A stretch of DNA of 64,000 bases, taken from Marinobacter alexandrii. Its GTDB lineage: Bacteria; Pseudomonadota; Gammaproteobacteria; Pseudomonadales; Oleiphilaceae. The position numbers were made by a program, and so were the translations under genes. The stretch lies in NCBI RefSeq assembly GCF_005871205.1, contig NZ_SWKM01000012.1, forward strand, positions 434,001 to 498,000. The letters are read 5' to 3'. Below the pieces are notes generated by a model. It searched no databases, was not told where the DNA came from, and was given only the letters and a program-made list of their open reading frames with translations. Below, piece by piece: positions 36,962-45,944 of this stretch (positions within the stretch are counted from its first letter, which is position 1; every line of letters starts with the position of its first letter).

Positions 36962-38140
36962 ATGGCCTCATTCACGAAAGACCTGTCTTTGTCTGCTGTT
37001 GTCGCCGGTTTTTTGGCTGTGCTGGTGTCTTACTCCGGCCCGTTGGCTATCTTTTTCCAGGCTGGCAATAGCGCCGGTATTTCTCCGGAAATGATGACAT
37101 CCTGGGTTTGGGCTATTTCCATGGGCGCAGCTATCTCCGGCATTGTCCTGAGTCTCTGGCTCAAGGCCCCGATCGTGACTGCATGGTCGGCGCCGGGTAC
37201 GGCGTTGCTGGTCACTCTGTTTCCCGAACTTACCCTGAACGAAGCTGTTGGCGCTTACATTACCGCTGCCATCATCATATTTCTCATCGGCATTACTGGC
37301 ACCTTCGATGCCTTTGTGCGCGCCATTCCTAAAGGTATTGCCGCTGGCATGATGGCCGGGATCCTGTTCCAGTTCGGAGTTGGTGCATTTACGTCGATTA
37401 AAACTACCCCTGCGCTGGCGTTGGGAATGGTAGTCGCTTATGTGGTGTTCCGGCGCCTGGTGCCAAAATATACCTTGGTCCTGTTGCTCATTACCGGCGT
37501 GATTCTGGCGGTGGTGCTGGAAGGGGCCTCTCTGTCGGGCGTTCGCTGGAGTATTGCCGTACCGCAATTTATCAGCCCGGAATGGAATCTGGAATCAACC
37601 CTGAGCCTGGCGATTCCGCTGGTTCTGGTTAGCCTGACCGGGCAGTTTCTGCCCGGCATGGCCATCCTTAACGGCGCTGGCTATCACGTCAAAGCGAAAC
37701 CGGTTATCGGGGTTGCCAGTCTGGTGTCGCTGCCAATGGCTGTTTTTGGTGGCATCACCACCGTGGTGGCGGCCATCACCGCTGCGATCTGTACTGGCGA
37801 GGATGCCCACAAGGATCCTGGCAAGCGCTATGTCGCAGGAGTTGCCAATGGCGTGTTCTATCTGGTGGGCGGGCTTTTTGCCGGCACTATCGTGAGTCTG
37901 TTTACCTCACTGCCGGCGGCATTCGTTGCGGTGTTGGCGGGCCTTGCCTTGCTGGGTGCAATCGCCGGTAATCTGTTTTCGGCACTGGAAGACGCCAGTC
38001 ACCGGGAGGCATCGCTGATCGCCTTCATCGTGACCGCCTCCGGACTGTCGTTGTATGGGTTGTCGTCCGCTTTCTGGGGTGTTGTCATCGGTTATGGGTG
38101 TTACCTGGTGCTCAATGGCGGCGGTAGCAGAAAAACCTGA
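36962..38140 (+). CDS. benE: BenE-family benzoate transporter
   Basis: 392 residues, about twelve membrane helices. The family signatures GFLAVLVSYSGPLAIFFQA and VWAISMGAAISGI are present. BenE is a membrane protein linked to benzoate uptake. The ATG follows AGGGAC; extension upstream in frame would run through the terminator hairpin and is rejected. Confidence 0.9.
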   Translation: MASFTKDLSLSAVVAGFLAVLVSYSGPLAIFFQAGNSAGISPEMMTSWVWAISMGAAISGIVLSLWLKAPIVTAWSAPGTALLVTLFPELTLNEAVGAYITAAIIIFLIGITGTFDAFVRAIPKGIAAGMMAGILFQFGVGAFTSIKTTPALALGMVVAYVVFRRLVPKYTLVLLLITGVILAVVLEGASLSGVRWSIAVPQFISPEWNLESTLSLAIPLVLVSLTGQFLPGMAILNGAGYHVKAKPVIGVASLVSLPMAVFGGITTVVAAITAAICTGEDAHKDPGKRYVAGVANGVFYLVGGLFAGTIVSLFTSLPAAFVAVLAGLALLGAIAGNLFSALEDASHREASLIAFIVTASGLSLYGLSSAFWGVVIGYGCYLVLNGGGSRKT

Positions 38141-38185
38141 GGGATTCGGCTAGGCTTGGGGCACACTTATCAGGGCTGCTCAATC

Positions 38186-38653
38186 ATGACTGATCACATC
38201 GAACTGCCATTCCGTTTCCGATTTCGCGTGCGTTACGGCGAGTGTGACGCCCAGGGCGTGGTGTTCAATGCCCGTTACGCGGACTTTGTCGACATTGCCG
38301 TCAACGAGTACATACGCACCCTTTTCGGGGATTACCAGCGCTTGCTGGATCAGGATCTGGACATTCAGGTGGTCAGCCTCACCGTGAACTGGAAAGCACC
38401 GGCAAAGTTTGACGACGTGCTGGAGGCCCGCATTCGGGCAGGGCGGATCGGTAATACCTCGTTTACCCTGCATCTTGAGTTCTATCGGTTTGGTGAAAAC
38501 CAATTGATCGCGGATGCCGATATCACCTATGTGATGATCCAGCCGTCAAAGATGGCAAAAGTGACGGTGCCGGGAACGATCAGGGAATTACTGGAGGCGG
38601 GAGCACCCGGCGTGCTGATTAGCCACGCCGGGGAGCAGGTACAAAAGAGCTGA
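38186..38653 (+). CDS. YbgC/4-hydroxybenzoyl-CoA thioesterase-like protein
   Basis: 155 residues, single hot-dog fold. RVRYGECDAQGVVFNARYAD carries the catalytic-type aspartate (ECDAQG) of acyl-CoA thioesterases of this group. Likely hydrolyses a short-chain or aromatic acyl-CoA; the neighbouring ben genes make no CoA thioester, so a link to them is only positional. It ends one base before the DJ-1 gene on the other strand. Confidence 0.85.
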   Translation: MTDHIELPFRFRFRVRYGECDAQGVVFNARYADFVDIAVNEYIRTLFGDYQRLLDQDLDIQVVSLTVNWKAPAKFDDVLEARIRAGRIGNTSFTLHLEFYRFGENQLIADADITYVMIQPSKMAKVTVPGTIRELLEAGAPGVLISHAGEQVQKS

Positions 38654-39337
38654 TTAGCCTTCCTGCAGGGCCTGGATCACCGCCTTTGCGGTGCCTTCCG
38701 AGGAGGGCGGGTTCTGCCCGGTGATCAGCTTGCCGTCTACCACGATGTGTGGCGTGAAGTCGTCACCGCAGGTGTAGGTGGCGGTTTTTTCCTTCAGCAT
38801 GTCTTCCAGCAGGAAGGGCACAACGTTGGTCAGGCCAACCACTTCTTCCTCACTGTTGCTGAAGCCGGTTACGTTGCGGCCGCCAACAATGTTCTGACCC
38901 GGCTTCACTTCCACATCCCGGAATACTGCGGGGGCGTGGCAGACTGCACCGATCACCTTGTCCTGTTCGTAGGCGGTTTTGATCACCTCAATGGATTTCT
39001 GATCGTTGACCAGATCCCACAGCGGGCCATGGCCACCGGGATAGAACACGGCATCGAAGTCGTTCATGTCCACGTCCGCCAGTTTCTTGGTGCTGGCCAG
39101 TGATTCCTTGGCGTGGGCGTCGGCCTGGAATCGACGGGTGGTTTCGGTCAGCGCGTCTTCACCCTCGCTGTTCGGATCAACCGGCGGCTGACCACCCTTC
39201 GGAGAGGCAATGGTAATCTCGGCACCGGCGTCTCGGAAGACATAGTAGGGCGCGGTGAATTCTTCGAGCCAGAAGCCCGTTTTATGACCTGTATCGCCCA
39301 TCTGGTCGTGGGAGGTCAGAACCATCAAAATCTTCAT
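38654..39337 (-). CDS. DJ-1/PfpI-family protein (Hsp31-like)
   Basis: 227 residues. Nucleophile Cys in GAVCHAPAV, preceded by FYPGGHGP, and an acidic residue in GFWLEEF, as in the Hsp31/glyoxalase III-like branch. Proteins of this group detoxify methylglyoxal or act as stress chaperones or deglycases. Starts with ATG after AAGGACGG. Divergent from the RNase J-like gene. Confidence 0.88.
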   Translation of the reverse strand: MKILMVLTSHDQMGDTGHKTGFWLEEFTAPYYVFRDAGAEITIASPKGGQPPVDPNSEGEDALTETTRRFQADAHAKESLASTKKLADVDMNDFDAVFYPGGHGPLWDLVNDQKSIEVIKTAYEQDKVIGAVCHAPAVFRDVEVKPGQNIVGGRNVTGFSNSEEEVVGLTNVVPFLLEDMLKEKTATYTCGDDFTPHIVVDGKLITGQNPPSSEGTAKAVIQALQEG

Positions 39338-39487
39338 AGTGTGTCCGTCCTTTTTTCGACGAATGAATGGCGAATCTTGGCTGCGCCTGGTATCGAGTTG
39401 GAGCCTGTTGGAATAAATTCAACCGGGGTTACGTGAATTAAAGCAGGACAGATCTGCCGGAGGTTATCCTGAGTACACAAAATTTTC

Positions 39488-39502
39488 CGCGATCATGTCG
39501 CG
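39488..39502. promoter_or_regulatory. inverted repeat before the RNase J-like gene
   Basis: CGCGA-TCATG-TCGCG, five-base perfect arms with a five-base centre, 23 bases upstream of the ATG. It could be an operator or a small leader hairpin; no partner regulator is known here. Confidence 0.35.
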
Positions 39503-39525
39503 AACTACATGGAAGATCGTTATAA

Positions 39526-40908
39526 ATGACACCTGATCACAACGACCTCTGGTTTTTGCCACTAGGCGGCACTGGCGAGATCGGCATGAACCTTAACCTG
39601 TACGGGCACGATGGCCAGTGGTTGATGGTGGACTGTGGCGTGACCTTCCCAAAGCCCGGCCGGGTGTCGGCAGATGGTACGGTTCACCACCGCGGCGAGC
39701 CTCCGGTCCAGATGGCTGATCCTGCCTTTATCGCCGACCGCCGGGAACAGTTGGCGGGCTTGATCATTACCCACGCCCATGAAGACCACGTGGGCGCCGT
39801 GCCCTATCTGTGGCCGTTGTTACAGTGCCCCATCTACACCAGCCGGTTTACCGCGGAGATTCTGCGTCGCAAGTTGGCGGAATTTGATCTGGCCCATCGC
39901 GTTCCCATCATTGTGGTAGAGACCGGCGAACGCCGTCAGATCGGCCCGTTCAACGTCCAGTGGCTGGCTTTGACTCACTCCATCCCAGACCCCAATGCCT
40001 TGATGATCCGCACTGGCATCGGCAATATTTTTCACAGTGGCGACTGGAAACTGGACGACCATCCCCTGGTCGGCCATGGCTATTCCCGCGAGACCTTTAC
40101 CGACCTGGCGGCCGAGGGCGTAGATGCCATGGTCTGCGACTCTACTAACGCCACGGTGGCCGGGCACTCCATTTCCGAGGCCGCGCTGCACCAGGGCTTG
40201 CTGGAGGTGGTAAAGGCGGCTCCGGGCCGGGTGGTGGTGACCTGCTTTGGCAGCAACATTGCCCGGCTGCACACCCTTAGCCTGATAGCCCGGGAAACCG
40301 GGCGCTACATGGGCCTGCTGGGGCGCTCTCTGATCAACATGAGTGGCGCCGCACGGGCCGCCGGCATCTGGGATGAGGCCGACTGGCTGATCAACCCGTC
40401 GCACCTTGGCTACTTGCCGAAGGGGGAGGTTCTGGCCGTGGCCACCGGCAGCCAGGGTGAGCCGCGCACCGCTTTGCGCCGCCTGGCTATGGGCAGTCAT
40501 CCGGATTTCGAGTTGGAAGCCGGTGATACCGTGATCTTTAGCGCCCGCGCTATTCCCGGTAACGAAGAAGCCATTGAGGCTTTGATCGACCGGCTAAGGG
40601 CAATGAGCGTTACCGTGATTACCGCCGAGCAATCGGCCGTGCCGATTCATGCCTCCGGCCACCCGGCCCAGGAAGAGCTTCAGGCCATGTACCAGTGGGT
40701 GCGGCCGAAGATTGCCATTCCGGTGCATGGAGAAGGGGAGCACATGGATGCCCATGCCCACCTTGCCAAGGGCGTTGGCGTGTCGAAAACCCTGGTGGGG
40801 CGTAACGGTGACCTGTTCATGATCCGGCCGGTACCGGGCATGCGTCGGCAGATTGCCGAGACCGGTCGGCTGGGGTGGGACAAGCAGGAGCTGGTCCGGG
40901 TTGAGTGA
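39526..40908 (+). CDS. RNase J-like metallo-beta-lactamase-fold hydrolase
   Basis: 460 residues. HAHEDHVGAVPYL carries the HxHxDH zinc motif; GGTGEIGMN, IFHSGDWKLD and VPIHASGHP follow, as in RNase J-type beta-CASP proteins. It is about 90 residues shorter than typical RNase J and seems to lack the C-terminal domain. It could be an RNase or another beta-CASP hydrolase. Stands alone, 92 bases before the next gene on the same strand. Confidence 0.83.
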   Translation: MTPDHNDLWFLPLGGTGEIGMNLNLYGHDGQWLMVDCGVTFPKPGRVSADGTVHHRGEPPVQMADPAFIADRREQLAGLIITHAHEDHVGAVPYLWPLLQCPIYTSRFTAEILRRKLAEFDLAHRVPIIVVETGERRQIGPFNVQWLALTHSIPDPNALMIRTGIGNIFHSGDWKLDDHPLVGHGYSRETFTDLAAEGVDAMVCDSTNATVAGHSISEAALHQGLLEVVKAAPGRVVVTCFGSNIARLHTLSLIARETGRYMGLLGRSLINMSGAARAAGIWDEADWLINPSHLGYLPKGEVLAVATGSQGEPRTALRRLAMGSHPDFELEAGDTVIFSARAIPGNEEAIEALIDRLRAMSVTVITAEQSAVPIHASGHPAQEELQAMYQWVRPKIAIPVHGEGEHMDAHAHLAKGVGVSKTLVGRNGDLFMIRPVPGMRRQIAETGRLGWDKQELVRVE

Positions 40909-41000
40909 GCCCGGAGCAGATTCCGATAGTCGTTCGCATCCTATCTGGTTAGACTGGGCCTCTTACAACCACAAACCCTTTCACAGGAGGCCGTCGTCTA

Positions 41001-41432
41001 ATGGCTATCTGGACCCGCACCCCAAATCTTGAATCCTTCATGGAATCCAGCAAAAACACCGCAGTCGGTCACATGGGGATCGAGTATCTGGAAGTCGGCG
41101 ACGACTATGTCAAAGGCCGTATGCCCGTAGACGAGCGCACTGTACAGCCGTTTGGCATTCTCCATGGCGGTGCCTCGGTATTGCTGGCGGAAACCCTGGG
41201 CAGCATGGCAGCGAACTGCTGCCTGAAAAATCCGGACACGGTGGCGGTGGGCCTGGACATCAATGCCAACCACTTGCGTCCGGTCAGCAAGGGGTGGGTT
41301 TACGGCACCGCACACGCGCTGCACATCGGCAGTACCACTCAGGTCTGGGAAATTCGCCTGGAGAACGAGGAAGGCAAGCCCACCTGCATTTCCAGGCTGA
41401 CCATGGCAGTCACCAAACTACCGAGTCGCTAA
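41001..41432 (+). CDS. PaaI/YdiI-type hot-dog thioesterase
   Basis: 143 residues. The hot-dog domain HGGASVLLAETLGSMAAN is the conserved helix of MenI/EntH/PaaI-like thioesterases, which cleave aromatic and quinone-precursor acyl-CoAs. AGGAGG lies ten bases before the ATG. Its stop overlaps that of the convergent HD-GYP gene. Confidence 0.88.
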   Translation: MAIWTRTPNLESFMESSKNTAVGHMGIEYLEVGDDYVKGRMPVDERTVQPFGILHGGASVLLAETLGSMAANCCLKNPDTVAVGLDINANHLRPVSKGWVYGTAHALHIGSTTQVWEIRLENEEGKPTCISRLTMAVTKLPSR

Positions 41433-42793
41433 TCGTTCCAGGGTTCGTCTGAGGACTCTATAACCGGGGCTGAGTTGATCAGCCCCTGGTCAACGAAGTC
41501 CTGCAATACGATGCTGTAGGTACCATCTGGCACTTCCCTGGCAATTTGGTAAGCGACTCCGGTCGAATCTTTCGGAGATTTCATCAGGTCCAGATGTTGG
41601 TACGGCGTCAGCTCCACGTGATCGGCGTCGCGCACCATCAGCACCTTGGGCTTGAGCTTGTGCTTGGGGTGGCTCTCGACCACGATCCCGACTTCGCCGT
41701 TCAGCATTTCCACGATCGACCCCGGCGGATAGATGCCGATCATCTGGATGAATGCTTCCGCCAGTTCCTTGTCGAACTGGGTGCCCCGATGCTTGTGAAT
41801 TGCTTCGAGCGCCTGCATGGACGCACGGCCTTTGTCGTACACCCGGTCACTGGTAATGGCGTCGTAGGTGTCCACGAGGCCGACGATCTTGGCAAAATAC
41901 GGAACTTGTTGGGCCTTGAGGCCTCGAGGATAGCCTTGGCCATCCATCCGTTCATGATGGCTGTAGGCAACATCCACCGCCGTGGCCAGCGAGTTGCTGG
42001 TGCCCATCAGGATGGCGCGGCCGTGGGTGGTGTGGGTGCGCATCGTCTCGAACTCTTCCGGCGTAAGCGCTCCGGGTTTGTTCAGAACAGTATCCGGAAT
42101 CCGGGTCTTGCCGACGTCGTGCAGCAGGCCGCAGAGGGCCAGGGTGCGAATCTCGCCTTCCAGCAACCCCAGATGCTTGCCGAATGCCGCCGACAGGATC
42201 GACACGTTGATGCAGTGTTCTGCCGTGTATTCGTCCTGATGCTTGATCTTGGTGAGCAGCATGAGGGCGTTCTCATTGCGCAGGACGCTCTCAACGCAGC
42301 TGTTCACCACCGCACGGGCGTTATTCAGGTCTAGCGCTCTGCCCACCCGTAAACCCGACATGATCGATTTGGCGGTTTGTTGCGCGTCTTCAAATTTGAC
42401 CGCCGCAAAAGGCATTTCGGAGCCTAAGTCCACCTTGTTGATGTAGGTGACCCGCTTGCGGGTTTTAGGTTGTGTGGCTACTTGCTCCTGCTCCTTAGCC
42501 TTCTTGGACGAGCCCTTGAACAAGCCAAAGAAGCCGGAAGATGATTTCGGGCGGGTCTCGGATCGGATCGGGTGCGGTGTGTGTTGCGAGGCTGTGTCCA
42601 GCCGTCCTTCGATAAAGACGAAATCACACTGGGCCTGGAGAGAATGAATTTCCTGGGGATCGCGGATCACAAAGCCCTGGAGCAGAAAGTCTGTTTCTTC
42701 CCAGGCCCTGTCCAGTCGCACAACGTGCATGCCCAGGGACAGTTCAGAGACGTGGACGCGGGTTTCAACAATCTCTTGGTGGGTTTTGCCCAT
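41429..42793 (-). CDS. HD-GYP cyclic-di-GMP phosphodiesterase with DUF3391 N terminus
   Basis: 454 residues. N-terminal DUF3391 region (about 1-130), then an HD-GYP domain: LHDVGKTRIP, and HHERMDGQGYPRGL with the GYP triplet. It should hydrolyse c-di-GMP. The pattern is complete, so activity is likely. It may counter the two diguanylate cyclases in this window. Confidence 0.92.
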   Translation of the reverse strand: MGKTHQEIVETRVHVSELSLGMHVVRLDRAWEETDFLLQGFVIRDPQEIHSLQAQCDFVFIEGRLDTASQHTPHPIRSETRPKSSSGFFGLFKGSSKKAKEQEQVATQPKTRKRVTYINKVDLGSEMPFAAVKFEDAQQTAKSIMSGLRVGRALDLNNARAVVNSCVESVLRNENALMLLTKIKHQDEYTAEHCINVSILSAAFGKHLGLLEGEIRTLALCGLLHDVGKTRIPDTVLNKPGALTPEEFETMRTHTTHGRAILMGTSNSLATAVDVAYSHHERMDGQGYPRGLKAQQVPYFAKIVGLVDTYDAITSDRVYDKGRASMQALEAIHKHRGTQFDKELAEAFIQMIGIYPPGSIVEMLNGEVGIVVESHPKHKLKPKVLMVRDADHVELTPYQHLDLMKSPKDSTGVAYQIAREVPDGTYSIVLQDFVDQGLINSAPVIESSDEPWND

Positions 42794-42959
42794 GGCAAGT
42801 ATCCAGTCATCCCTAATTAATGCCCTAGTTTGAGGCCAGGCACCTCTTCACGGGCAGCCAAAATTGCAAAATCTGGTCAAATGGTGTTCATTCAGAAAGC
42901 TAGTTGTTCCTTCTTTGGCAAACTGCCTCATTTACACAGAGTAGACTGGATTATCAGCG

Positions 42960-43637
42960 ATGTATAATCCCAACAGCGTAAGGCTCTGGTGGCTCGCACT
43001 CGGCGCGGCACTGGTGCCGCTGCTGACCATTCATCTCACCTTTTTTGTCTCGGTTATCGAGGGTTACGTCTCGTTTTGTATCCCCTACTGGGACAGCTGC
43101 ACCAGCATTAGTCGTACTGGGCGCCACGGCACTGCCTATTTTATCTTTAAGGGAACCATGCTGCCGGCGGCCATCGTCGGCGTCTTGTTCTGGTGGGGCA
43201 ACCGTGTGTGGCTGGCTCAACTGGGCTTGCGCTCAACCTCAGTCGCCTGGGTGCCGTGGCTCGGTCTGGTTGCCGGCCTGGCCCTGGGTGCCTACACCGT
43301 GGCGCTCGGCCATGAAGGGGATGGCTTTAACCTGATGCGTCGTATTGGTGTTGTGCTTTACCTTTCCCTCACCTTCCTGTGTGAACTGCTGATCAGTGGG
43401 GCGCTTAGGCTGCATCCAAGCTGGAGTCGCCCGGCTCGGGGCCTGCTTGGGCTGTGTCAGCTCACGCTAGCGGTGGGCATTCTCTCGGTGCTGTTGAATG
43501 CGTTCGCGCCAGAGCTCTATCGCCGAACCGACGATGCCTTCGAATGGGTCTTTGCCCTGCTTATCAATGTCCATGCCCTGTGGTTGGCCTTGCTCTGGCG
43601 CAGGAGCGGGTTCCGCGTGCGGTTCTGGGTGGATTGA
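42960..43637 (+). CDS. membrane protein, Frag1/DRAM-like
   Basis: 225 residues with about six hydrophobic helices. The segment FCIPYWDSCTSISRTG and a following glycine/histidine-rich region recall the Frag1/DRAM/Sfk1 group, but the match is weak. The function is unknown. Its stop lies three bases from the TauE gene stop on the other strand. Confidence 0.5.
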   Translation: MYNPNSVRLWWLALGAALVPLLTIHLTFFVSVIEGYVSFCIPYWDSCTSISRTGRHGTAYFIFKGTMLPAAIVGVLFWWGNRVWLAQLGLRSTSVAWVPWLGLVAGLALGAYTVALGHEGDGFNLMRRIGVVLYLSLTFLCELLISGALRLHPSWSRPARGLLGLCQLTLAVGILSVLLNAFAPELYRRTDDAFEWVFALLINVHALWLALLWRRSGFRVRFWVD

Positions 43638-43640
43638 CGG

Positions 43641-44411
43641 TTACAGCGACATCAAGCCGCGCACCAGGGCGGCAATGCCGGCAACCGCTGCAATGGTCAG
43701 GATCACTGGCCGAAGTCCGTTGGCCGGCATCCGGTGCACCAGATGGCCGGACAGCCAGAAGCCAATGAGCATGCCCGGAAAAGTGAGTCCGAACAGGCGC
43801 AGCTCCCGGACTCCCAGGTACCCGGAGTACAGCAGTGCTGCCAGACTAAAGAAACTGGCGGTCAGGAAGAACGCCGACATGTTAGCGCGCACCAGCGGCC
43901 CCTTCTGGTTCTGGTAGATCATGGCGATGGGTGGCCCGCCAACGGCGGTGATGGTGCCCATAAAGGTGGAGGCGGCCCCTGCAATAACGCTATTGCGGGC
44001 GTTCAGGGCAGGGCGCAGGCCGCCAAGGCTCAGGGCCACGCCGGTCAGGATCAGGATGCCGAAAATCAGTTCAAAACCTTTTGGTGACAACACCAGCAGG
44101 ATCAGCGCCGCCAGGATCGTCCCAATGACACCGCCCCCGATCGCAAATCGAACTTCCCGGATTGCCAGGGCGCCCCGGTTACGCACCAGCATGAACACGG
44201 TCAGTACCGCTGCGTTCAGGATCAGTGGCGCGGGCAGCAGGATGGGACTGATCAGGAACAGCAATGGTGCTGCCAGGGTACCAATGCCATAGCCGGCGAC
44301 GCCCTGCAGACAGGCGCCAGCCAGAAGAGCGGCGTTCGCGAGAAGAACCTGTAACAGGCTAATATCATCCAAGATTGTCACCGGGTTAAGGACGGTGTGC
44401 TTTGATAACAC
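43641..44411 (-). CDS. TauE/SafE-family membrane transporter
   Basis: 256 residues, about eight helices. LLAGACLQGVAGYGIGTLAAPLL is the family N-terminal signature and a second half repeats it (SNPTFMG-like ASTFMGTITAVGGPPIAMIY). These proteins export sulfonates, sulfite or similar anions. The GTG used as start has no clear ribosome site; a GTG ten codons later is also possible. Confidence 0.85.
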   Translation of the reverse strand: MLSKHTVLNPVTILDDISLLQVLLANAALLAGACLQGVAGYGIGTLAAPLLFLISPILLPAPLILNAAVLTVFMLVRNRGALAIREVRFAIGGGVIGTILAALILLVLSPKGFELIFGILILTGVALSLGGLRPALNARNSVIAGAASTFMGTITAVGGPPIAMIYQNQKGPLVRANMSAFFLTASFFSLAALLYSGYLGVRELRLFGLTFPGMLIGFWLSGHLVHRMPANGLRPVILTIAAVAGIAALVRGLMSL

Positions 44412-44483
44412 AGCGGGCTACCGGTTGAAACTGATAGACTGCCCGCGGCTATCCGACCATGGTGTAAGAACGGATCACACTCA

Positions 44484-44948
44484 ATGACAGATTGCTCCTC
44501 CCAAGACCTCGCCCGATGCCCCTGTGGCTCCACCTTAGCCTACGAACAGTGCTGCCAGCCGTTGCACAGGGGCGAGGCCGCCGCCACGCCGGAGGCGCTG
44601 ATGCGTTCCCGGTACAGTGCTTTTGTGGTCGGGCAGGCCGACTACCTGCTGGCCACCTGGCACCCCAGCACCCGGCCGGTCGAGTTGAGTCTGGAGTCGT
44701 CGCCAGATTGGGTGTCGCTGACTATTCTCGACAGTTCCGAGGCCGGGGAAACGGGCCAGGTCCACTTCAGGGCGGTGCACCGAGTCGGAGATGGTTGGGG
44801 CTATCTGGAAGAGCAGTCTCAGTTTGTTCGGGAACAGGGCCGGTGGCTGTATGTCACCGGCGATACCGGCGAGGGTCAGCTAAAACCCGGGCGTAACGAT
44901 CGTTGTCCCTGTGGCAGTGGCAGGAAATACAAAGCCTGCTGTTTGTAG
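44484..44948 (+). CDS. YchJ-family SEC-C protein (UPF0225)
   Basis: 154 residues. Zinc-binding SEC-C motifs at both ends: CPCGSTLAYEQCCQPLHRGE near the N terminus and NDRCPCGSGRKYKACC at the C terminus; the middle is the YchJ core (ALMRSRYSAFVVGQADYLLA). The family is conserved but its role is uncertain. Divergent from the TauE gene. Confidence 0.9.
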   Translation: MTDCSSQDLARCPCGSTLAYEQCCQPLHRGEAAATPEALMRSRYSAFVVGQADYLLATWHPSTRPVELSLESSPDWVSLTILDSSEAGETGQVHFRAVHRVGDGWGYLEEQSQFVREQGRWLYVTGDTGEGQLKPGRNDRCPCGSGRKYKACCL

Positions 44949-44966
44949 GCACTGCCTCGCGCTGCT

Positions 44967-45848
44967 CTAGTGCTCCGCCTCCAGGTATTCCTCCAGAGCC
45001 CCTGCCAGCCAGCCAACCACGGCACCGCCCTGGGCCTGTTCCGATTCCAGGGTGCTGAATACTTTCCACCACTGGGCGCTGCGATGACGAATAACGGTCA
45101 GTTGTTGTTGCCTTAGCGCCTCAGCAATCAGCGGCAGGGGCAGATCAGCCCAGCCCGCCCCTTCGATGACGGCATCACGAATCAGTTCGTACTGGGTGAA
45201 TGCCAGGTAGTTGGCGGTTTCCGGGGATTCCGCTTCTACTCGCGCATTGTTCATGTAGGCCAGAGTCACCTCAGTGTGGCTCACCAGGTCGTCCTGGGTC
45301 ACCCGCTTTAGCTGGCTCAGGGGGTGGTCTGGGGCCGCGACTGTCAGCATTCGCACATCAGCCAGTTCCCGGAACCACTGGTAGCCCTCACTCTGTAGTT
45401 CCGGCATCAGGCCATAAGCTACATCCACCGACTGGTTGCGCACCAGGGTGGGTAGCTCACGGGGTGGTGCCAGGTAAACGGACAGGCTGGTTTGTGGGAA
45501 GCGGGTTTTCAGTTGCCGCAAAATATCCCGCCAAGCTGCCTCGGGCAGGGCATCGTCCCGGGCGATTCTCAGTACCGATTCGGCCCCGCTGAGATGATGC
45601 TGGCACCGGGCGCGAATCTGCCCGGCCACCTGATCAAAGCGCCGGCAATCGGTGACGATGGCGCTGCCAATCGGGGTCAGGTGGAGCTGGTTGCCGGTGC
45701 GTTCGAACAGCTCAACGCCCAGGTCATCTTCCAGTGCGGCCAACATGGTGCTGACTGTGGTTCGGCTGCGGTTCAGTTCCCGGGCAGCGGAGGCGATGGT
45801 GCCGTTGCGCACCACGGCCAGGAACACCTTGATTTGCGATGTTTTCAA
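44967..45848 (-). CDS. LysR-family regulator
   Basis: 293 residues. N-terminal winged helix (IKVFLAVVRNGTIASAAREL to RTTVSTMLAALEDDLG) and a LysR effector domain. It starts with TTG, supported by AAGGAG nine bases upstream and by the family N terminus. It is divergent from the CDF gene and may control it; target and effector are unknown. Confidence 0.85.
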   Translation of the reverse strand: MKTSQIKVFLAVVRNGTIASAARELNRSRTTVSTMLAALEDDLGVELFERTGNQLHLTPIGSAIVTDCRRFDQVAGQIRARCQHHLSGAESVLRIARDDALPEAAWRDILRQLKTRFPQTSLSVYLAPPRELPTLVRNQSVDVAYGLMPELQSEGYQWFRELADVRMLTVAAPDHPLSQLKRVTQDDLVSHTEVTLAYMNNARVEAESPETANYLAFTQYELIRDAVIEGAGWADLPLPLIAEALRQQQLTVIRHRSAQWWKVFSTLESEQAQGGAVVGWLAGALEEYLEAEH

Positions 45849-45944
45849 CGACTGCTCTCCTTGCGACGGGTTTTCCGTCGGTCACCGACTCACGCCAGGG
45901 TGCGGGTGTCGCTAATATGGCCTTTAAATCACGGGAGAGCAAAA

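Noticed and set aside
45492..45944. Long 5' extension of the CDF reading frame
   Set aside because: It runs antisense through the LysR gene and has no CDF similarity; the ATG after GGGAGAG is a better start.
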